From an uncultured Collinsella sp. (GTDB lineage: Bacteria > Actinomycetota > Coriobacteriia > Coriobacteriales > Coriobacteriaceae), in the NCBI GenBank assembly GCA_958413895.1, contig CATYVQ010000018.1, positions 1 to 34,831 on the forward strand: a DNA stretch of 34,831 nt, written 5' to 3'. The notes beneath the pieces are model-generated. The model was not told the origin of the DNA and made no database searches. It saw only the letters and a program-made list of their open reading frames with translations. Positions 25,169 to 32,516 of the stretch are shown here, in pieces (the first letter of the stretch is position 1; the number at the start of each line of letters is the position of its first letter). Position numbers and translations under genes: made by a program.

Positions 25169-27058
25169 CTAGGCCTTGGCGGCCTCGGCGTCAGCGGGAG
25201 CCTCGGCGGCAGCGGCGCGACCGTACTCGGCCTTGCCCATCTCGGACCACTCGGGCTCCTCATCAGGCATGGAGCCAGCCTCCTTGCCGAAGAACTCCTT
25301 GAGGCAGTTGACGGCGACGATGAGGCCCAGGACCATCAGCAGGACGGCAAAGACGAGCTGCAGGCCCTTGGTGGCGGCGACGGAGACGGCGGCCGTGGTG
25401 GCGGTAGCCGGGATGGTGCCGAAGAAGCCGTAAGCCTGGACGGCGGCCATGCAGCCCATGGCGCTCTGGACCAGCGAGGTGAAGGTGCAGCAGAGCAGGA
25501 AGGCGACGGGCACGTAGAGCATCCAACCCTTGCGGCCGGTGCACTTGCAGAACACGGCGAGGGTGATCATGGTCATGCCGCCGAGCAGCTGGTTGGAAGC
25601 ACCAAAGAGCGGCCAGATGTTGGCATAGCCACCAAAAGCGAGGGCGAGACCGGGAAGCAGGGTGACGACCGTGGCGAACCAGGGGTTGCCGAGGACCTTC
25701 ATGTAGCCGGCCTTGGACTCGATGGCCAGGGCGTCGTTGGTCTGGGCAAAGAACTCGGAGAACGAGGTGCGGGCGATGCGGGCGACGGCGTCGAGCGAGG
25801 TCAGGGCCAGAGCGGAGACGTTCATGGTCATGAAGACGGTAGCGAGCGTGCCGTCAACACCGAAGGCCTGCATACCGCGGGAGATGCCAGCGGCGAAGAT
25901 CTGGAACGGGGTGGAAGCGACACCGGCGTTGAGGGCGCCGGTACCGGCGGTGTTCATATCAGAGAACATGATGCCGGCAACGATGATGGCAAGGATGCCG
26001 ACGAAGGACTCGACGATCATTGCGCCGTAACCGACCTTGACGGCGTCCTGCTCCTTCTCGACCTGCTTGGAAGAGGTGCCGGAAGAAACGAGGCTGTGGA
26101 AACCGGAGAGAGCACCGCAAGCGACGGAGACGAACAGGACCGGGAACATCATGCCGGAGGCAGTGGAGAAGCCGGTGAAGACCGGAGCGGTGATAGTGGC
26201 CTGACCGTTGACGCCCAGGACGACGATGCCGAGGACAGCGCAGACGATCATGACGATCATCATGATGGAAGTGAGGTAGTCACGCGGGGTCTTGAGCATC
26301 TGGATGGGCATAGCGCCAGCGAAGACCAGGTAGACCATGACGACGGCGAACCACTGGAACTTATCCAGGTAGACCGGAAACTGCATACCGACGGCGAACA
26401 TGAGAACCATGAGGACCACGCCGGTGACGAACTCGGCAGCGCCGGTGAGGTTGAACTTCTTCTGGGCCCAACCAAAGGCGATAGCGACGAAGGTGAACAG
26501 GATGGAGATGGTACCAGCGCAGCCGGCGGCATAGGACTTGGTGAAGTCGATGGCACCGGTAGCAGCACCAGAAGCGTCAACGGCCGGGGTGAACATGAAC
26601 GTCTTGCAGACCATGTCGGTAAAGGCGGCGATGACGATGATGCAGAACAGCCAGCAGAACAGCAGGAACAGGCGACGGCCGGTCTTGCCGATATACTTCT
26701 CGATGAGCTGAGCGAGTGACTTGCCGTTGTTCTTCATCGAAGCGTACAGGGCACCAAAGTCGTGGACGGCGCCAAAGAAGATGCCGCCGACGAGGACCCA
26801 GAGCACGACGGGCAGCCAGCCAAAGGCCATGGCGACGATCGTACCCGTGACAGGGCCAGCACCGCAGATCGAGCTGAACTGGTGCGAAAACGCAGTGAAG
26901 GCGGAGACGGGCGAGAAGCTGTTGCCGTCCTTCATGCGCTTGGCCGGCGTGAGGGCCTCTTTGTCAACGCCCCACTTGTTGGCCAGCCAGCGGCCGTAGC
27001 CCAGATAGCCGCAGGCGAGCACCGCCGCGGCCACAACCATGAGCAAAACTCCGTTCAT
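25169..27058 (-). CDS. cstA: Carbon starvation protein A family transporter
   Basis: A 629-residue polytopic membrane protein of the CstA/BtsT family, known to import peptides or pyruvate, induced in E. coli on carbon starvation or by pyruvate. The N-terminal CstA core is well conserved: GYGRWLANKWGVD, the ion/substrate-site stretch AFSHQFSSICGAGPVTGTIVA split over adjacent segments, and VHDFGALYASMKNNGKSL. More than a dozen hydrophobic segments follow, with the typical LFGASNQLLGGMTM near residue 480. The last 40 residues form a charged cytosolic tail. Start ATG after GAGGAGG. It is monocistronic. A consensus promoter, a leader ORF and a terminator-type hairpin precede it, so expression is probably controlled by attenuation. 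The substrate cannot be assigned between peptides and pyruvate. Confidence 0.95.
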   Translation of the reverse strand: MNGVLLMVVAAAVLACGYLGYGRWLANKWGVDKEALTPAKRMKDGNSFSPVSAFTAFSHQFSSICGAGPVTGTIVAMAFGWLPVVLWVLVGGIFFGAVHDFGALYASMKNNGKSLAQLIEKYIGKTGRRLFLLFCWLFCIIVIAAFTDMVCKTFMFTPAVDASGAATGAIDFTKSYAAGCAGTISILFTFVAIAFGWAQKKFNLTGAAEFVTGVVLMVLMFAVGMQFPVYLDKFQWFAVVMVYLVFAGAMPIQMLKTPRDYLTSIMMIVMIVCAVLGIVVLGVNGQATITAPVFTGFSTASGMMFPVLFVSVACGALSGFHSLVSSGTSSKQVEKEQDAVKVGYGAMIVESFVGILAIIVAGIMFSDMNTAGTGALNAGVASTPFQIFAAGISRGMQAFGVDGTLATVFMTMNVSALALTSLDAVARIARTSFSEFFAQTNDALAIESKAGYMKVLGNPWFATVVTLLPGLALAFGGYANIWPLFGASNQLLGGMTMITLAVFCKCTGRKGWMLYVPVAFLLCCTFTSLVQSAMGCMAAVQAYGFFGTIPATATTAAVSVAATKGLQLVFAVLLMVLGLIVAVNCLKEFFGKEAGSMPDEEPEWSEMGKAEYGRAAAAEAPADAEAAKA

Positions 27059-27092
27059 TACATTTCCTCCTCTAAAAAGAACTTCCTAGACA

Positions 27093-27132
27093 TAAAAAAT
27101 GAGGACCGTCGGTTGCGCTCGACGGCCCTCAT
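27093..27132 (-). terminator. Attenuator terminator in the cstA leader
   Basis: On the minus strand ATGAGGGCCGTCG pairs with CGACGGTCCTCAT around an 8-nt loop (one G-U pair) and runs into TTTTT. It lies inside the cstA leader, 35 bp before the start codon, so transcripts end here unless an alternative fold prevents it. Confidence 0.85.
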
Positions 27133-27221
27133 CTTCATCAGCCGCCCGTTATCGTACGGGCTAGCTGTATGTGCTAACCCGCATCAGATAATTACTACGC
27201 TGATAATGTTTAGCTGATGCG
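27133..27221 (-). promoter_or_regulatory. Alternative hairpins of the cstA leader
   Basis: In transcript order, CGCATCAG pairs with CTGATGCG (hairpin A, enclosing the Ile/Val codons). CGGGTTAGC then pairs with GCTAGCCCG (hairpin B). GCCCG can instead pair with CGGGC (hairpin C), and B and C exclude each other. The early CATCAGC can also pair with GCTGATG next to the terminator stem. This set of mutually exclusive stems is typical of a ribosome-sensing attenuator. No T-box or known riboswitch motif is visible. Confidence 0.6.
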
Positions 27222-27228
27222 TGAACAT
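27184..27228 (-). CDS. Candidate leader peptide rich in Ile and Val
   Basis: A 14-codon reading frame, MFTHQLNIISVVII followed by TGA, lies within the cstA leader. An in-frame ATG at 27252 would add MIEEDFLD to the front, but its ribosome site is weak. AGAGGA stands 10 bases before the shorter start. Six of the last seven sense codons are Ile or Val, which is the hallmark of branched-chain amino acid attenuation leaders such as ilv. Its stop codon lies inside hairpin A, where a stalled or terminating ribosome would alter the downstream fold. It is not expected to have a function of its own after synthesis. This reading rests on sequence pattern alone. Confidence 0.55.
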   Translation of the reverse strand: MFTHQLNIISVVII

Positions 27229-27299
27229 GTCTAAGAAATCCTCTTCAATCATGATGCGAACGATCCGTGCGTGTTCACATCCCCCAGTGGTTGAAAAGG

Positions 27300-27328
27300 A
27301 GTATGAAACTTTAGTTACCTAAAGTCAA
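27300..27328 (-). promoter_or_regulatory. cstA promoter with embedded inverted repeat
   Basis: On the minus strand TTGACT (27323-27328) and CATACT (27300-27305) are separated by exactly 17 bp. The spacer and -35 contain ACTTTAG-ttac-CTAAAGT (27308-27325), a 7-bp inverted repeat that would suit a dimeric repressor. Transcription from here gives a leader of about 235 nt. Confidence 0.75.
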
Positions 27329-27427
27329 CGCAAATTTGTAATGAATTTTCAACTTTTTTGGATTTCTCGGTATAAAACGCCACTGACCTCGGACTTTACC
27401 CAGCGACAGTTTTTGCATGAGAGATGT

Positions 27428-27559
27428 CCCTCGGGAGCGGGCGGGCGTATACAAGGTTTCCTGCTCTACAGTCCTGCTCGCACGGAGAGCACATTAAGTG
27501 CTCTCCGGCTCGTGCGGAACTCGCGATAAACCTTGTATACGCCCGCCCGCTCCCGAGGG
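27428..27559 (-). repeat. Variable-arm palindromic element, copy 2 (inverted)
   Basis: Arms 27428-27459 and 27528-27559 (32 nt) are perfect reverse complements, GC-rich (containing GGGAGCGGGCGGGCGTATAC). They enclose a 68-nt core (27460-27527) that is the reverse complement of the core at 4855-4923 apart from two or three positions. The arms are unrelated to those of the other copies except for AGGTTT at the core boundary. It lies between the cstA promoter and copy 3. No protein is encoded. Confidence 0.9.
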
Positions 27560-27573
27560 GCTCCCATCCCAAA

Positions 27574-27608
27574 TGCGGAGCAAAGCTCCGCACACCAACT
27601 TTTTCTTT
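27574..27608 (+). terminator. Possible terminator between two palindromic elements
   Basis: TGCGGAGC pairs with GCTCCGCA around AAA, and a run TTTTTCTTT begins 7 bases further on. The distance to the T-tract is longer than ideal. The rest of 27560-27702 shows no gene; it holds short repeats of GCTGG without clear meaning. Confidence 0.35.
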
Positions 27609-27702
27609 CAGCTAAAGAACGCTGGAAATTCGACGCTGGCTTGTTAACCTTGCTGGACGTTGTCGACGCCAAACCAGCTCAGAAGCTATATCGATACAGA
27701 AA

Positions 27703-27837
27703 GGTCCCCGGACGGAGGGGCCGGATATAAGGTTTATCGCGAGTTCCGCACGCAAAGAAGGCCACTTAATGTGGCCTTCGTCTTGCGCAGGACTGTAGAG
27801 CAGGAAACCTTATATCCGGCCCCTCCGTCCGGGGACC
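27703..27837 (+). repeat. Variable-arm palindromic element, copy 3
   Basis: Arms 27703-27735 and 27805-27837 (33 nt) are perfect reverse complements (containing CCCCGGACGGAGGGGCCGG). They enclose a 69-nt core (27736-27804) starting TATCGCGAGTTCCGCAC after the shared arm base. The inner hairpin pairs GAAGGCCAC with GTGGCCTTC around TTAAT, whereas copies 1 and 2 have GGAGAGCAC/GTGCTCTCC, so both sides of the stem changed together. It lies 13 bp past the stop codon of the tsaB-rimI-tsaD gene and is the only candidate for that operon's 3' end structure. Confidence 0.9.
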
Positions 27838-27849
27838 GCGCCGTACCAG

Positions 27850-30234
27850 CTACAGCGTCATGTTCGGATCGGCGTCGACGTCGAACGGCGAGATTTCACC
27901 TCGGTCGAATTTACGGCGAGCGACCTCCGCGATCATGGCGGCGTTATCGGTACAGGCAGACAAGGGCGGCACCGTTACGCGAATCCCCTGACGCCCAAGC
28001 TTCTTGATCATCATCTCGCGCAGATGCGGGTTGGCCGAGACGCCGCCACCGATGCAGTATTCCTTGCATCCGGTAGCGTGCAATGCGTTTTTGGCCTTCT
28101 TGTACTGCACGTCAAAGACAGCCGCCTCAAACGAAGCTGCCAGATCGGGCAGGTGAATCGTGCGCCCGGCCTTGGTCTCCTGTTCAATGTAGAGCGTCAC
28201 AGCGGTTTTAAGGCCCGAAAGCGAGAAGCGATAGTCTCCCCTGCTGTTAAGCGCACGGGGGAAATCGATCGCCTTGGGGTTGCCCGTCTCGGCCAGCTTG
28301 GAAATGATGGGGCCACCGGGATAGCCCAGACCCAACGCCTTGGCTACCTTGTCGAAGGCCTCGCCCACAGCGTCGTCGAGCGTCTCACCGAGCACCTCGT
28401 AGTCGCCCCACGCCTTCACGTGCACGAGCATGGTGTGCCCACCCGAGACAAGCGTGAAGATAAACGGCGGTTTGAGGTCGGGTTGCGCCAGCAGGTTGGC
28501 AAACAGGTGCCCCTCCAGATGGTTGACGCATACGAGCGGCTTACCGGCAGCGTAGGCAAAGCCTTTGGCAAAGGCAACGCCCACCACGAGGGCGCCCACC
28601 AGGCCCGGACCCTGTGTCACGCCCACGGCGGCAAGCTCGCTGGGAGCAATGGCTCCACCCTCAAGACCAAGCGATGCTGCGGCATCCTCGAGCGCCGCAT
28701 CCACGACACTCACAATCACCTCAACGTGTTTGCGCGAGGCGATCTCGGGCACCACGCCGCCAAAGCGGGCATGAAAATCAATCTGTGTCGACACCTGGTT
28801 GGCCAGCATATTGCCATCCGCATCGATAATCGCCACGGCCGTCTCGTCGCAGGAACTCTCGATAGCGAGCACCAGGCGGCGGCGCTCAATTTCGGCGCGC
28901 TCCCCCTCGGAGCGCCCAGGCGCAGGCAGCGGCCATACGCGTTGCTCGGCTGCCGTCGGCTCGGGCGAGGCGTTATCGACCGGAAGTACGAGGGGAAGTG
29001 GGGCCGTCATGACGATGGCGTCTTTGCCGACACCGTAGTAGCCACGACGACGACCCACCTCGGTAAAGCCCAGAGCGGCATAGAGCGCAATCGCGCCCTC
29101 GTTGCCGTCCTCGACCTCGAGCGAAGCCGTGGTGCAGCCGAGCATCTGGGCATCATAGCTCACATGCGACAGCAGCTTGCGGGCAATGCCCTCACGGCGA
29201 TGTGCCGAGTCGACGGCGACATCCAGAATCTGCACATCACCGTCCACGACCATACCGCCGGCAAGGCCCAGCAGCTTGCCGTCGTCGTGTGCCACCCACC
29301 AACTACGCGGCGCAGCGACGTCCTCGCCCAGTTCGGACAGGAACATGCCCGGCGTCCACGCCTCGTGTCCGGCACCTTCAAAGCAGGCAGCCTCTAGCGC
29401 GCTCGCGCCCTCGGCATCCGCCGCGCCCATGGGACGGAACTGCAGATGACGACCGGCGAGCTCATCGGCAACGCCCGTAATTTCGCTCTGCGCACTCTCG
29501 GCAAGACCAAGACGCTTGCGCTCGTTTTCCTCGGCATCCGAAAGGCGCGTGTAAATCGGCAGGACGCGAGCCGGATCGCCGTCACCCGCAGCGTGCGCGA
29601 GCAGCAAGCCCTCGCCCGAAGGCCACCACAGGTCGCGCTCCACGCAGCGGGCGGTCTCGTCCTCACCCAGCAGCTTGCCATAGCGCACGAGACCGTCACC
29701 GGTCAGCTGAACCTGGTCCCAGTCCGCTGCTCGGCGCCACTCATCGAGCGCCACGGCGGCCTTGACCACGTGTTCGCGCTCAAATTGACGCTCGGGACCC
29801 TCATCGCCCAGCATATATAGTGCCGGATATACCTCACCGCGCATGGCATCGGCCAAGATACCAAGCTTGCCGCGCACGCCAGCCTTCCACGCCGTCCAAG
29901 CGCAAGCGTCGAGCGTCGACACGCCCAGCAGCGGAACATTGGCACCGCGCGCGAGGCCCTTGGCAGTGGAGATGCCGATGCGCACACCCGTAAACGACCC
30001 CGGGCCGCGGCCGACCACGTAGCAACCAACATCGCTGCGATCCAGACCGACTTGAGCCAGCACGCCATCAACGGTATTCACGAGCTCAACGTTGGCGTGA
30101 CGGCGACACATGTGGTCGCCACTCACGAGCTTCGTCTCGCCCGTCTGCCCATCAATCCAGCTTGCCGCGCAGGCAAGCATGTCGGTCGAGGTATCGAGCG
30201 CCACCACCAGCGCGTTGTCGTTATGCAAGCTCAT
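27850..30234 (-). CDS. tsaD: Fused TsaB-RimI-TsaD: t6A37 tRNA modification and N-acetyltransferase
   Basis: A 794-residue triple fusion from the ATG at 30234 (TAAGG upstream). Residues 7-240 are TsaB (ALDTSTDMLACA, GRGPGSFTGVRIG), the dimerisation partner. Residues 262-412 are a GNAT domain of RimI type (VDVAVDSAHRREGIARKLL-like core and ALYAALGFTEVGRRRGYY), which in other bacteria acetylates ribosomal protein S18. Residues 454-794 are TsaD (ESSCDETAVAI; metal-binding His572 and His576 in NHLEGHLFANLL; SGGHT), which transfers threonylcarbamoyl to A37 of ANN-decoding tRNAs. All key residues are present. tsaE overlaps its start by 14 bp, so three of the four t6A proteins are made from one message; TsaC is not in this window. 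It is the last gene of a six-gene operon. Confidence 0.95.
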   Translation of the reverse strand: MSLHNDNALVVALDTSTDMLACAASWIDGQTGETKLVSGDHMCRRHANVELVNTVDGVLAQVGLDRSDVGCYVVGRGPGSFTGVRIGISTAKGLARGANVPLLGVSTLDACAWTAWKAGVRGKLGILADAMRGEVYPALYMLGDEGPERQFEREHVVKAAVALDEWRRAADWDQVQLTGDGLVRYGKLLGEDETARCVERDLWWPSGEGLLLAHAAGDGDPARVLPIYTRLSDAEENERKRLGLAESAQSEITGVADELAGRHLQFRPMGAADAEGASALEAACFEGAGHEAWTPGMFLSELGEDVAAPRSWWVAHDDGKLLGLAGGMVVDGDVQILDVAVDSAHRREGIARKLLSHVSYDAQMLGCTTASLEVEDGNEGAIALYAALGFTEVGRRRGYYGVGKDAIVMTAPLPLVLPVDNASPEPTAAEQRVWPLPAPGRSEGERAEIERRRLVLAIESSCDETAVAIIDADGNMLANQVSTQIDFHARFGGVVPEIASRKHVEVIVSVVDAALEDAAASLGLEGGAIAPSELAAVGVTQGPGLVGALVVGVAFAKGFAYAAGKPLVCVNHLEGHLFANLLAQPDLKPPFIFTLVSGGHTMLVHVKAWGDYEVLGETLDDAVGEAFDKVAKALGLGYPGGPIISKLAETGNPKAIDFPRALNSRGDYRFSLSGLKTAVTLYIEQETKAGRTIHLPDLAASFEAAVFDVQYKKAKNALHATGCKEYCIGGGVSANPHLREMMIKKLGRQGIRVTVPPLSACTDNAAMIAEVARRKFDRGEISPFDVDADPNMTL

Positions 30235-30727
30235 CTTGTACAGCCTTATCAATCAAATGGGAAAGCTCCATTGCGCGGTCACCGTGCGCCTCGAGCGTTA
30301 TCGTTCGCACATCACTGTCGCCCTCATCACGCTTGAGCGTCACCGAAAGATACTCATCCGTCAGCTCGTCTTGGAATTGTTCGCCCCATTCCAGCAGGCA
30401 AGCACCCTCATAGCCCAGCACATCGAAAATGCCCGTATCCTCGAGCTCGTAGGCATGCTCCAGACGGTATAGATCAAAGTGAAACAGCGGAATACGGCCT
30501 TGATCATGAACGGCCATGAGCGCAAACGTAGGGCTCGTAACCATATGCTCATCGCCCAGCCCGCGCGAGACGCCCTTGGTAAAGTGAGTTTTGCCCACCC
30601 CCAGGCCACCGGTCAGGATGAGCACATCGCCGTCCTCAAGGCACGGTGCAATTAGCTCGCCAAAGTACTCCGTATCGGCAGCGCAAGTCGTTTTGTAAGT
30701 ACCTACCCCCAGGCGCTCCAGGGACAT
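30221..30727 (-). CDS. tsaE: tRNA t6A biosynthesis ATPase TsaE
   Basis: A 168-residue P-loop ATPase that regulates the TsaB-TsaD complex during threonylcarbamoylation of tRNA. Walker A is GGLGVGKTHF (residues 40-49). The conserved SPTFALM and the acidic region FHFDLYRLE (Walker B area), then LLEWGEQF, match the family. Length is typical to slightly long, with a C-terminal helix. It overlaps the next gene by 14 bp and follows the uracil-DNA glycosylase gene by 12 bp, so both are in the same transcript. The start ATG follows AAGGAGC. Confidence 0.95.
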   Translation of the reverse strand: MSLERLGVGTYKTTCAADTEYFGELIAPCLEDGDVLILTGGLGVGKTHFTKGVSRGLGDEHMVTSPTFALMAVHDQGRIPLFHFDLYRLEHAYELEDTGIFDVLGYEGACLLEWGEQFQDELTDEYLSVTLKRDEGDSDVRTITLEAHGDRAMELSHLIDKAVQDELA

Positions 30728-30739
30728 ATATGCTCCTTA

Positions 30740-31360
30740 TTATTCCGAGGCGTCCTCTGGTGCGGGATGTCGCTCCAGATAGTCGCCCAGCATCTTAAAG
30801 TCTTCCTCCAGCAGTTCCTGCCACGCCGGATTGCGTAGCGCTGCTGCCGGATGGAACGTGGGCATTACTACAAAATGCCCCATCTGGTGGAACCTGCCGC
30901 GCAGCTTAGTAATGCCAATCTCGGTCTTAAGCACAAAGTGCGTCGCGGGGTTGCCGAGCGTCACGATAATATCGGGCCAGATGCTTCGAATCTGCTCACG
31001 CAAAAACGGCGAGCAAGCCAGCACTTCCTCGGGACGTGGATTGCGGTTTCCCGGCGGGCGGCACTTAAGCACGTTGGCAATGTAGACGTCTTCGCGTTTG
31101 AGCCCCGCCAGCGACAAAATGCCGTTGAGGTCCTCGCCTGCCGCCCCCACAAAGGGCTCGCCCTGCAAATCCTCATTGCGGCCCGGCGCCTCGCCAATAA
31201 ACATCACACGAGCGCGGGGGTTTCCCACGCCAAACACGATATTGTGACGCGACTGGTAGAGCTGGCAGAGGTGACAATCGCCCAGAACGGCCTCAATTTC
31301 CTCGAGTGCGACCTCACGTGGTGCCTGATGGGTATGGCCGGGGATGTGCATGACGCCCAT
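30740..31360 (-). CDS. Uracil-DNA glycosylase, family 4 (Fe-S)
   Basis: A 206-residue DNA repair enzyme that removes uracil from DNA. The [4Fe-4S] ligands are visible as Cys29 and Cys32 (CHLC), Cys100 (LKCRPP) and Cys116 (ACSPFL). The active-site motif GEAPG is at 56-60 and the C-terminal motif is HPAAALRNPAW. These identify family 4 rather than the Ung family 1. It lies between alr and tsaE in the operon, 8 bp after alr, as housekeeping cargo without a clear functional link. Start ATG with TAGGAG upstream. Confidence 0.93.
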   Translation of the reverse strand: MGVMHIPGHTHQAPREVALEEIEAVLGDCHLCQLYQSRHNIVFGVGNPRARVMFIGEAPGRNEDLQGEPFVGAAGEDLNGILSLAGLKREDVYIANVLKCRPPGNRNPRPEEVLACSPFLREQIRSIWPDIIVTLGNPATHFVLKTEIGITKLRGRFHQMGHFVVMPTFHPAAALRNPAWQELLEEDFKMLGDYLERHPAPEDASE

Positions 31361-31368
31361 AGCGGCTC

Positions 31369-32514
31369 CTACACGTAGACCTTGTCGAGACGCATGCCAA
31401 AGCCGCAGGCGACCTCGTAGTTAATCGTTCCGCGCAGTCGGGCCATCTCGTCCATAGTGATCTCGGCATCGCCATCGCGGCCGACAATAATCATCTCGTC
31501 ACCATACTCGGCCTCGGGAATCTCGTGTGCCGGGTTGGACTGAATGGCGACCATAAACTGGTCCATGCAGATATTGCCAACCTGATGCACGCGCTCGCCG
31601 CGATACAGCACATCCATACGATTGGAAAGCGTACGCGATAGGCCATCGGCATAACCGATCGGCAGCGTGCAGATCTGAACGCGCGTACGCGGTACGCGGT
31701 AGGTAAAACCGTAGCCCACGCCCTCACCCATCGCAGGGTGTGCCACGCGCGTCACGCGCGCATGGACGCTCATTACGGGATCAAGCTGCATCACGCGGCC
31801 ACTCAGCTCGCACGGCTGCATGCCATACAAGCCAACGCCGGCGCGAATCATATCAAAATGCATCGAGGGGTCGAGCATCGAGGACGGCGTATTGGCGCAG
31901 TGCACGATACCGCACTCAAAACCCGCATCCTTAATGGCCTGAACGGCCTCGGTAAAGCGCTGACACTGCAGCTTGTAGTCCCAGCCCGAAGGTTCATCGG
32001 CCGTGGCGAAGTGCGTAAATACGCCGTCGCACTGAATACCGCGATGGAAACTGATGCCGCGGACAAAGTCGAGCACCTGCGTGTAATGTACGCCGATGCG
32101 GTTCATGCCCGTCTCGATGGCGAGATGATACTTGCCCACCTTGCCCGCCGCGACGGCGCATTCGCCATACGCAAGAGCAAAGTCAGACGTATAGACCGAG
32201 GGCATGATATCAAACTCGAGCAACGTCGGAATGGCCTCGATAGGCGGCTCGCTTAGGATGAGGATGGGTTTCGTAATCCCGCCCTGTCGGAGCTCAACGC
32301 CCTCGTTAACCGTCGCCACGGCAAACATGTCGGCACCGGCCGAATACATGATCTTGGCGCACTCAACAGCTCCATGACCATAAGCATCGGCCTTGACCAC
32401 GCAGCACAGGCGCTGACGTGGATTCAGCAAGTTCTTATAGGCCCTCGTGTTGCGACGGAGCGCCCCGCGGTCGATCTCGACCCAGGACCAGCGCGTCAAA
32501 TCGGCTTTATTCAT
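31369..32514 (-). CDS. alr: Alanine racemase
   Basis: A 381-residue PLP enzyme that interconverts L- and D-alanine, supplying D-Ala for peptidoglycan. The PLP Lys41 is in VVKADAYGHG, and the catalytic Tyr268 is in GEGVGYGFTYRV. AIETGMNRIGV and MIRAGVGLYGM are family motifs. Length and layout match the standard enzyme (N-terminal TIM barrel, C-terminal beta domain). It follows nnr with a 2-base gap, a pair commonly seen in Gram-positive bacteria. It is the fourth wall-related gene in the window, together with murB, the CHAP hydrolase and the PG-binding protein. Confidence 0.97.
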   Translation of the reverse strand: MNKADLTRWSWVEIDRGALRRNTRAYKNLLNPRQRLCCVVKADAYGHGAVECAKIMYSAGADMFAVATVNEGVELRQGGITKPILILSEPPIEAIPTLLEFDIMPSVYTSDFALAYGECAVAAGKVGKYHLAIETGMNRIGVHYTQVLDFVRGISFHRGIQCDGVFTHFATADEPSGWDYKLQCQRFTEAVQAIKDAGFECGIVHCANTPSSMLDPSMHFDMIRAGVGLYGMQPCELSGRVMQLDPVMSVHARVTRVAHPAMGEGVGYGFTYRVPRTRVQICTLPIGYADGLSRTLSNRMDVLYRGERVHQVGNICMDQFMVAIQSNPAHEIPEAEYGDEMIIVGRDGDAEITMDEMARLRGTINYEVACGFGMRLDKVYV

Positions 32515-32516
32515 GA

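Noticed and set aside
24881..26719. Very long plus-strand frame (612 codons) opposite cstA
   Set aside because: It is antisense to a clearly conserved membrane protein, has Gly/Asp/His-rich nonsense composition and no homology pattern. It results from GC-biased codon use.
27093..27328. T-box or metabolite riboswitch in the cstA leader
   Set aside because: No T-box sequence, specifier layout or known aptamer motif could be seen. The leader ORF and alternative hairpins fit ribosome-mediated attenuation better.
28024..29397. 457-codon plus-strand frame within the tsaB-rimI-tsaD gene
   Set aside because: It lies opposite a gene with three intact conserved domains and has no recognisable domain of its own.
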